Source: Lasiosphaeris hirsuta (lineage: Eukaryota; Ascomycota; Sordariomycetes; Sordariales; Lasiosphaeriaceae). Taken from it: a stretch of 64,000 nt of DNA. The stretch spans positions 124,001 to 188,000 of the forward strand of contig JAUKUA010000004.1 in NCBI GenBank assembly GCA_030549175.1. The letters are read 5' to 3'. The position numbers were made by a program, and so were the translations under genes. The first letter of the stretch is position 1. The number at the start of each line of letters is the position of its first letter. Below are positions 56,746 through 64,000 of this stretch, piece by piece. A model generated the notes under the pieces. The model was given only the letters and a program-made list of their open reading frames with translations, did no database searches and was not told where the DNA came from.

Positions 56746-57737
56746 CTATATCCACACATCCTCGTCGGCGCTGTTGTCTTCCAGGTAGGAAATGACTTGG
56801 CCGTAGTCCTTGCACACGTGCTTCGCATCCCAGCCGTCGCTGCCCTTCCAGCCCTCGGGGAAGGTCGTCTGCTGGCCCTCGAGGGCCACGTCGCCGCAGC
56901 ACATGATGCTCTGACGCAGGTAGTCGAAGCAGTGGCTGAGGTGCCACGCGCCCTCGACCGGCATCATGTCGGGCTGGTTCGACGTCAGGGCCGCCACGAC
57001 TGAGACAATGTTGTGGAGGCAGTGGATCTGGTGTGTCATGGACGTGGTGAAGGTCGAGTTGGGGTAGAACAGCAGTGGCCGCGGGAGGTTGTCGTAGCCG
57101 CTGGTGTCGTTGATCTGCACGTAGCCAAGCCCCTCTAGAACCAGGCATCATCAGCACGACCCCGGACCAGAAATTCCTTTGGTCACCTACTCGGAACGAT
57201 ACTCAACCACTTCTCCCTCACCTCCCTCGTAAAAAACTCGGACCCATTCTCCGGCACGAACCCAGGGTCGGGAACAAACGACGTAACCTGCTGCGAAACT
57301 GTCCCCCCGCGTCCGTGTCAGCCCTCGCACCCACACACACACACACACACACATGGACCCGTAAACTTACACCGGGGCGCAAACCCGCTCAAATCCCCCG
57401 CAAATTCCCACCTGCCCCCATCACGCCCTCGCCGCTCCAGGAGCAGGCCGAGAATAACCAGCAGTAGCACCGTGTCCAGCACCCACCAAAGCGACGCGGC
57501 CGCCTCGCGCACCCGTTTCGCTCTCATCTTGCGCCGCCGCCGCACCAGCGGCTGGCCGTGGACGTCCTCGTCGCTCCACGCCGCCCCGTGCTCGTCCTGG
57601 CCCGAGTCCCAGTCCGTCAGGGAGTCGCTCCCGATGTCGGGCTCGGCGTTGGGCCGGGGTGGTGGTGGTGGTGGTGGTTGGGCTAGCGGCGCGCCGCCGA
57701 GGTGGAAGTATTTGGGGGATTGGATAGGAGACATCAT
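56746..57737 (-). CDS. UstYa/DUF3328-like oxidase-type protein
   Basis: Three exons: 57737-57371, 57298-57191 and 57134-56746 (287 residues). One transmembrane segment (SLWWVLDTVLLLVILGLLLE) precedes the lumenal DUF3328 domain with SFVPDPGFVPENGSEFF, GLGYVQINDTSGYDNLPRPL and both HxxHC motifs: HQIHCLHNIVS and HLSHCFDYLRQSIMC. UstYa proteins catalyse oxidative cyclisation or related oxidations in fungal RiPP and other secondary-metabolite pathways. No repeated-core precursor gene was found nearby. Introns 57299-57370, containing a (GT)n run, and 57135-57190 give phase-consistent joins (APRFSQQVTSF; IVPKGLGYV). The N-terminal cytosolic tail has a Pro run. Confidence 0.88.
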
Positions 57738-58778
57738 GGTTCTTTGGGATTTTTTTACAAGGAAATCGGTGCAAGGGGATGGGGAGGCGATGTGAGATTG
57801 GAAAAGAGCTTGGGGCTGGAGACGGGGGATCGGCGGCGTGATGTCGTGGTCTGACCTCGGACAGTTGGTGTTTCATGTCGCGGGACCCTGCTTATTCCAC
57901 GTGGTGATGCACGTAGCGCCGTCGCGAACGGGGGCCGATGGCCAATGGTCGATCGAGGGTTGTCATGGACTGTTAGAGAGGCGGTTTTTGTCAGGCTGCG
58001 TTATTTTCTTGATGAACTTCTTCTTGATTGAGACGAGTCGCAGTAGGTTGGTACCGCGTTGATTTCAACGACTTGGAGCGTCGAGTTGTGAACTGGTCAA
58101 CTTGCCCACCGCCAAGACGTCGGCTTGGCAGGAGCTTCAAAATTCAACCGGGCCATCAAACCTCCAAATAACCCCCCCCCCCCCCTCCAATACCTCCTAT
58201 AGATTGATTCGCCAAGCTCTTTGTTTCCTTTCTTGAATTTCCTCAAGAGACGGCGCATTGGTAAGGACACTGGGGAGATAGGTAGTAGAGTAGTACCTCA
58301 ACAAGAAGCGTACCTTAGCTAATACTACCAAGTGCCTAAATACCTAGAGAGTATAATTAATACAAGTCCACCTATTCGCATGTGTCATGTACAAGGTTGT
58401 GCCTTAGACAGCTGTGAATGAACCTTGTTGAATATGGGTTTCAACCCCATGATGCCATGTTGGAGGTGCTGCTCCACCTCGAGGGTAGCGCACACGCCAC
58501 CCCACCTGCCTGGCTAGCTAGATGGGCGTTGCAAGCCAGGAAAAATCCCAGCCTGCAACACACTATCATCACCACCTTTTTCACATGCTCTGCTTCGCCC
58601 ACATGCTACGATTGTGGTGGATCGGCTCCTAGGAGTTCTAGCCTATGACTTCCAAATAGGTACCGTAGGCACCTAGCTAGGGGATCCTCTCAACCTCGTT
58701 ACAATCTATATTTCTCGTCGTAACATGCTCCCCCAATAAACACCCCCCTATAACACAATGGTACCTCGGGGGGGACAC
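57738..58778. other. upstream of UstYa-like gene, no other gene seen
   Basis: Promoter of the UstYa-like gene and low-complexity DNA with a C run at about 58172-58185. Confidence 0.4.
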
Positions 58779-59125
58779 CTATTCCTCAACGGCCGGCAAA
58801 TGCTCTGATATGGTAGACCAGTCCGGCTTCTTCTCGACGATGACGTTGTACACCTCGGCCGTGTAGTACTCCTGTTTTCTGAATCGCGGCTGCTGGAGAA
58901 CACCACCGCAGTCAGGCTTTGGCGTACTGTCGGGGAGGAGCAGGCGGGGTGTAATTTTGGCCCCATTAGCCATCACCAACCAGTCCGTGGTTTGTACCAG
59001 AGGCTACTAGGGCGAGATCTAGGATGCTGACTCCGTCTTGGTTCGTGGCGTTAGGGTTCGCTCCGTGGTTTATCAAGGCTTTGGTGCACGCGTCTCGTTT
59101 TTCGACTACCAAGTGCTTCGCATCT
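58779..59125 (-). pseudogene. ankyrin-repeat fragment
   Basis: The minus strand reads ACTKALINHGANPNATNQDG, VSILDLALVASGTNHG, then shifts frame to DWLVMANGAKITPRLLLPDS and ends at 58779 (VEKKPDWSTISEHLPAVEE). The first part is a clear ankyrin repeat (NxGANPNxxxxDG). The frame change and the gap to the next ankyrin block indicate a broken copy, perhaps the C-terminal part of the gene at 60061-60983. Confidence 0.5.
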
Positions 59126-60060
59126 TCAAGTTCGCCATCGTAGTCGAGGTCGCTGTCCTTTTCCCACCGCCTCGGGCCTCACATGCTCTAGGTCTGATAT
59201 AGGTTAGGACGAATAGAGAACAAATGATGAATGGCGGACTGTTTAGTGGACTCTTGGGGATTCCAATGATTTCCATAAGTCGGGTTTGCTGGCGTCTTCG
59301 GCTCCTACCTTTTCACAAGCAAGTGGAGCATGTCGACCCGTCATAATTTTCACCGCTTTGGGATGATTGATTCTCACCTTCCGCCTCCAGCTCCGAACCG
59401 CCGTCGAACTTCCCGTTGTCTAACTTCACCACACGTCTGTTATCAGCATCCGGAGATATCTATTCGACTTGCAACGTTGCGCTCGGATCGAACCCTTTGG
59501 CTAAAAGAATCTGTGCAAAAGCCATCCATGAAAGCCGGGCCTTGTTGTAAACTCGACAGACGACGGTGGTTCGAGCGAGCGATAAAGGATGACTCTGTGA
59601 TTTTACCGAAAACCCTGTTAAGTGACTAGGATGCCACTCTAATTTACCGAGCCCTGGAAGAATGTCGAAATGTGCAAATCGTAACCGTAGGTCAGCGCGC
59701 GGGCGTCGCGACAAGTCCTCAACCAGGAGGTCGTGGGAGCCATGTGATAGTAACCAACTATTTGACTAACGTGGCTTATTGGGGACTCGGAGGTAAGTAA
59801 TAAGGGTTCTAAGAGCTGCCAGTCGCTTTATGCAATCGGTCCCCCCCCCCCCCCCCCCAACACATGCACATGCACCTTCGGCAAGGTAAACACCAAGCTA
59901 CCTACCCGACCTTGACTTACTAAATAAAGCCTCGCCAGCCCAGCAAGTCGCCTCTGAGACGACACTCTAAGGTATGCTATATGTCGCATATCAGGGCCAT
60001 CAGCTCGTAGCTTGGACTTAATCTCAACCCAAGGTAGGTCACCCCAGCCTTTCCGACGAC
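59126..60060. other. gap between ankyrin fragments, C18 run, no gene seen
   Basis: No domain-bearing ORF. C18 run at 59841-59858. May contain an intron or insertion separating the two ankyrin blocks. Confidence 0.4.
59841..59858. repeat. C18 homopolymer
   Basis: Uninterrupted C run. Confidence 0.9.
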
Positions 60061-60983
60061 CTACCTACCGGCGGGCTCCCTCGCCACGGTATCGATGGAG
60101 AAGTGAGCGCCCGCAGCGAGCAGCAAGAGCACGGTCTCCAAGCTGCCCGTATGTGCAGCCTCGGAGAGCGGCGGGGGCGCGTGCAGGTTAAGGGGGTCCG
60201 GGCCGGCGCCGCGGTCGAGCAGCAGCCTTACCATTTCAATGTCGCCCGTCTCGTAGGCTACGTACGGCGGTTGTCGGTACATGGCGACGCCCGTGGCCAG
60301 CTCCACGGCCGAGTACGCCGAGGTCAGGTTCACGGCCCCGTAATCGAGATAGCACTCGTTGATGTCGGCACCGGCGTCCAGGAGCATCTCGACGATCCGT
60401 CTAGCTTCACGGTCGGCGTGGTCCGCCGACAGGGGCCGGGCCTTGAATATCAAAGTCTACGATTCCGGTGGCGGTCCTGTGCACGGGGTGGAATGTGTTG
60501 TCCGATTCGACCCGCCGACACCGACCGCACCGGGTGACGGCTTCGTTAGGGTCCGCGCCGTAGACGAGGAGACGCTCGACAATGCGGGCGTCTGTTGCGA
60601 TCTGTAATGGAGAGACGCAGCACAGCTGGCCCCGGCCGTTCGGGTCCACCCCACGTTCGAGAAGGAGCTCGGCGATGCGAGCGTCGATGGCGGGGCCCGC
60701 CGTCGCGGAGTAACACGGCCTCGCGAGCCGAGAATACCGGCACCCCACGGTTATGAAGTGATTCTATTATGGAATTCTCTAATAGTAGCTCCGCTTGGCC
60801 GTCTGGCTCGGGTTCGCACTGAGCCGGCCAGTCGGTGTCGTCGCCGTCGTCATCATTCCCGTCGTCACCGCCGGGGTGGTCGTAGTCGTCCATCTCTCGC
60901 ATGCTGGGACGCATCATATTGTATATCGAAATCTCATCCGATAATAACCCCTCGTTGCCTAGGCCATCAACAAGCCACTCCAA
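60061..60983 (-). pseudogene. ankyrin-repeat protein gene with frameshifts
   Basis: Three overlapping minus-strand frames complement each other. The first (from 60983) starts MEWLVDGLGNEGLLSDEISI with an Asp-rich stretch. The second carries IDARIAELLLERGVDPNGRG and IVERLLVYGADPNEA. The third carries RRIVEMLLDAGADINE and IEMVRLLLDRGAGPDPLNLH. At least two single-base shifts (near 60700 and 60445) are needed to join them. A GTAGGT donor-like site follows the last repeat at about 60064. Ankyrin arrays are protein-interaction modules; no partner domain survives here. Confidence 0.6.
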
Positions 60984-61097
60984 TTGCTCGCCAGAGACCC
61001 AGTGCTGGCAAGCCCAAAAGCGGGGATGGCAGGTACCTATGTCGGCTCCTTGTTAGCACAGAAAATCGAGCATCTCAATGCTAGCCGGTTTCTCTAG

Positions 61098-61334
61098 TGT
61101 CTGACGGCTGGCACATATGCCACACACCGTCACGTAAACTCCTCCTACCATGAAGATAGCCATTCACTGTCAATATGGAACCAAACCATTCACTGTCAGT
61201 ATGGAGGCCATTCATTGAAGAACATATAGTCCGAGCGGCCCAGGACCCCTACATAAAGTCTAGAGCCCGGCCACTACCTGGTCTTCTTTCTGTCTCTCTC
61301 CTTAGCTTGTATTTGTATAATCAAGGATAGGTTA
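61098..61334. mobile_element. diverged, 3'-truncated copy of the 38.8-kb LTR
   Basis: Starts TGTCTGACGGCTGGCAC and matches the 38804-39030 LTR through the shared ACCGTCACGTAAACTCCT, the AGATAGCCATTCACTG block, CTCTCTCCTTAGCTTGT and AATCAAGGATAGGTTA. Homology stops exactly at 61334, where the Copia LTR begins, so the rest of this copy should lie beyond the Copia element outside the window. Internally it has an extra imperfect tandem of a ~20-bp unit (CCATTCACTGTCA-type) at about 61159-61218. Confidence 0.85.
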
Positions 61335-61570
61335 TGTCAGATGGAACAGGGTGGAAAATGCTAGAATTGAGGCGTTAGAAATGCTACGATAGTGGCAACA
61401 ACAGTCAACCTTGAGCAAGGCAAATAGAGTGGCTGTGTGGCTAGCTAAGCCACCACAAAGACTATCTTGATCTACTATGAGTAGCACCACTCTCGCAGGC
61501 CAGAGAGGTGCGGAACAAGCAATACAATCACACAATTGGAACCCCCATCAAAAGTGCAGTGCTTCTGACA
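61335..61570 (+). mobile_element. 5' LTR of Copia-like retrotransposon
   Basis: 236 bp bounded by TGTCAG and CTGACA, perfect 6-bp inverted ends with TG...CA. It is followed about 100 bp later by the gag start. The right-hand LTR is beyond the window. Confidence 0.75.
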
Positions 61571-64000
61571 ATTAAGAGTCTCATTCACTCAATCTATCGA
61601 TTAGCCAGCGAACAACAACTTCAACAAGAAGCATATTTAACTACACTTCAAAGATCTACATTCAAGATGAATACCACCAATAACGGCAAGACTGCCTACC
61701 TGGCCAGCACCGACGACTGGGAGTCCTGGGACCTACAGTTCTAAGCCCAGGCTACAGCCGGAGATATCTGGAGCCAGATTCAGGGGGTGACCCCTTTTCT
61801 CGACAAGCCTACGGCTCCTACTCCTACACAGCATAAATACAAGGACCATAGCCAGTCAACTACAACGGCTAGATCGGTTACGGAGTCTGTGGCCGGCGAC
61901 GATGAGCTTGCCCAGCCAGTCGACCTATCATAATAGCCGACCTAACGGCTGATGAATTCAAGACCTTCCAGATAGAGTGGACTATCTATCAAGCCAACCT
62001 CAAAGAATACACTTAACAAGCCGACAAAGTCAAACGGCTAAAGCAGTGGATTTTAAAGACTGTCAGTCCACACTACCAACGTACGACTTGTAAGCCAACC
62101 AAATCGATAATAGAGTGGTATACGGCTCTATAACAACAAGCCGGCATCAACAACGACGAGGCTATAAACCAAGTACGAGAGACATACTGGCTAGCCGTAA
62201 AACCACTTATACGAGCCCCAAGGGACTTAATCGAGTGGTCAGAACAGTGGGAACAAGCTATATCAACAGCTCAAGACAAAGAAGTTGCTGAAGCAACTAG
62301 AACTAAATCATAGTTCAACGACTTCATGACCGTAGTACAGCCTATAATTGGTAACTAGGTCACATCGTACGAAATCGTACAACAACGTCAGCAGTTAACT
62401 CTTACCTACCGGGAGGTTACCTACGATTTTCGGAAGGAGGTTAGGCGACAGACGAAGACCCGGATACCGGTTGGTAACCGCGTAGCTAAAGGCTCGTTCG
62501 GCCCCTCTTTTGCTAGTACAAAAGGTACTAAAGAAGCCTATCAAGAGGACGCTCTTAATAGCGATATCGTACCCCGTAGGGATGAGAGGAAGCAAAATAA
62601 TAGCCGAAAAAGACAACTAGACGGCTTTGGTAAAGGCCAAAGACCTAAAAAGAGACTAAATACGGCCTCGGGCATAGCTAAGAACACCACTTCAGAAGGC
62701 GAAAGACTTAAAAAAGGGCCAAGGCCTTAGGCATAGCCATAACTATATACCCTTATTACGGCCAGTTCTACCGTCTAGTAAGATGCTTCTATGCCTTTCT
62801 AGAACTAGCCCTTGATAGCTTTATAGAAAGAGAGTATATTCGGATCAAGGCCAACGAGGCTCTATTAGATCTAGAACTTTAAGAAGAAGTCGAAAGGCTG
62901 AAGCACTAAAATGGGGAGTCACAAAGCTGACTAGGCCGAAGAATAGCCCGTTGCCCTGGAAGCTTTCTTATTACAAAGACAACCTTCTCTACAGCTAAGT
63001 ATCCATTGAAAAAATTCGTAATTCTAGACTCTGGAACTACTATACATATCTTTAACCAAAGAAACAGATTTAACAACTCTAAAAGGGCTGTACCTAGAGA
63101 TTATCTGTGGGCTGGAGATAGCTTAGTACCTATTCAAGGGTATGGAGATGTGGATATCCAGATTCAAGGGCTACAACGGCTAGAACAACGGCCACACCAA
63201 CGGCTTGCAATGGACCTATTCGACTACAAAGAAGGATATAACGGCTTCCGATACCTACTTCTAATCATTGATAGATGGTCAGGCCTAGCCTGGGACTACT
63301 ATCTTCAGGATAGAGAAGCAGAGTCTATTATCCCGGCCATAACCCACCTATTCGGCACTCTGGAACAACAATACCAGATAAAACCAAGAGTGGTAGAGTG
63401 TGACAACGAGTTCCACAAGCCAGTTATCAAGGCCATCTTTACACAACGATTTATCAAGGTCGAGCCTTCAGCACCTAACACACCTGCCTAGAATGATGGC
63501 GCCGAACGCTCAGGGGGTGTAATAACAGAGAAAGTCAGAGCCATGAGGGCCGGAGCCAGATTTCCCGCAACACTATAGCCAGAGATTGCAAGAGCCGCAG
63601 TCTACCTATACAATAGGACACCAAAATACGGCTATAACTGGAAGACTCCCTACAATCGTTTTCACACCTACCTAGCCCATGGAGATAGCACAGTGGTAGA
63701 AGATAGAAAGCCAGATCAAGCCCACCTACGAGCCTATGACTGTAAGGCCTACGCGTTAACACCTAATGCTCAGAAAGGCATAAATCAACAGCCAACGTCA
63801 TTACAACGGTGGAACCCAAAGCTAAATCCTAAGGCCTAGATAGGCTATCTTATTGGCTATAGCTCTTCCAATATCTATAGGATCTGGAACCCACTAGCCA
63901 ACAAAGTCATCAACATAAGAGACGTTATCTTCAACGAAAAAGAGATCTTTAGTGGAGATATCCAAGCCTTGAAAGACAACTGTTTACATATCCAACTCGA
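61571..64000 (+). mobile_element. Copia (Ty1)-type retrotransposon body, inactivated, continues past window
   Basis: Gag begins MNTTNNGKTAYLASTDDWES at 61667. Sense continues through TADEFKTFQIEWTIYQANL and LIEWSEQWEQAISTAQDKE after one frameshift (about 61930). The protease motif is FVILDSGTTIHIF (about 63012-63050). The integrase core follows: AMDLFDYKEGYNGFRYLLLI, VVECDNEFHKP, then GGVITEKVRAMR. Later ARAAVYLYNRTPKYGYNWKT and GYLIGYSSSNIYRIWNP match the integrase C-terminal part. In-frame stops (61742, 62014, 62131, 62311, 62356, 63489 and others) are all TAA or TAG. Reverse transcriptase and RNase H would lie downstream. The protease leads almost directly into integrase, so an internal stretch appears deleted. 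Confidence 0.88.

Overview
The window looks like a stretch of a filamentous ascomycete genome, most likely a Sordariomycete. Genes are compact and interrupted by short introns of about 50-120 nt with CTAAC/CTGAC branch points. Typical fungal families occur (UstYa/DUF3328, DUF6594, Zn2Cys6, DUF7580-like, NACHT). Both tRNAs carry an intron, and GC-rich gene islands alternate with decayed, AT-rich transposon ground whose stop codons suggest repeat-induced point mutation (RIP). Exon structures were built by eye from splice signals and protein continuity. Every multi-exon model sums to a multiple of three.

Layout. 1-9.7 kb: a dead Tc1-like transposase, a truncated thioesterase-like hydrolase, a Fic-domain gene on the minus strand, a broken hypothetical gene and about 4 kb of AT-rich transposon graveyard. 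9.7-23.4 kb: a cluster of large nucleotide-binding proteins: a dynamin-like GTPase, a coiled-coil protein, a UBA-ankyrin-ClpB-type AAA ATPase, and a membrane protein divergent from a 1257-residue AIG1-type GTPase with an SNTX-like N-terminus. 23.4-26.3 kb: decayed DNA containing a dead NACHT module. 26.3-36.1 kb: mostly housekeeping genes (MFS-like transporter, HAD phosphatase, EIF1AD-like protein, ALG3, peroxisomal D-amino-acid oxidase, histidine phosphatase, thioredoxin). 36.9-48.4 kb: tRNA-Pro, a type-B carboxylesterase split by a solo LTR, aprataxin, a zinc alcohol dehydrogenase, a DUF7580-like relic, a small coiled-coil gene and a DUF6594 membrane protein. 51.6-57.7 kb: a Zn2Cys6 regulator, tRNA-Asp, and a convergent pair made of a secreted chitin-binding protein and a UstYa-like oxidase. 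58.7-64 kb: ankyrin pseudogenes, then a Copia retrotransposon inserted into an older copy of the same LTR family that broke the carboxylesterase.

The most interesting functional idea is the 9.7-23.4 kb block. It places together Mx/dynamin-like, AIG1/GIMAP-like and AAA-ankyrin proteins, all classes used in innate immunity or non-self recognition elsewhere, with NLR-type relics nearby. That the genes act together is inference; the window shows only co-location and domain content. The clearest structural result is the solo LTR at 38804-39030: perfect 5-bp target duplications, and an esterase reading frame that is continuous across it when the LTR and one duplication are ignored.
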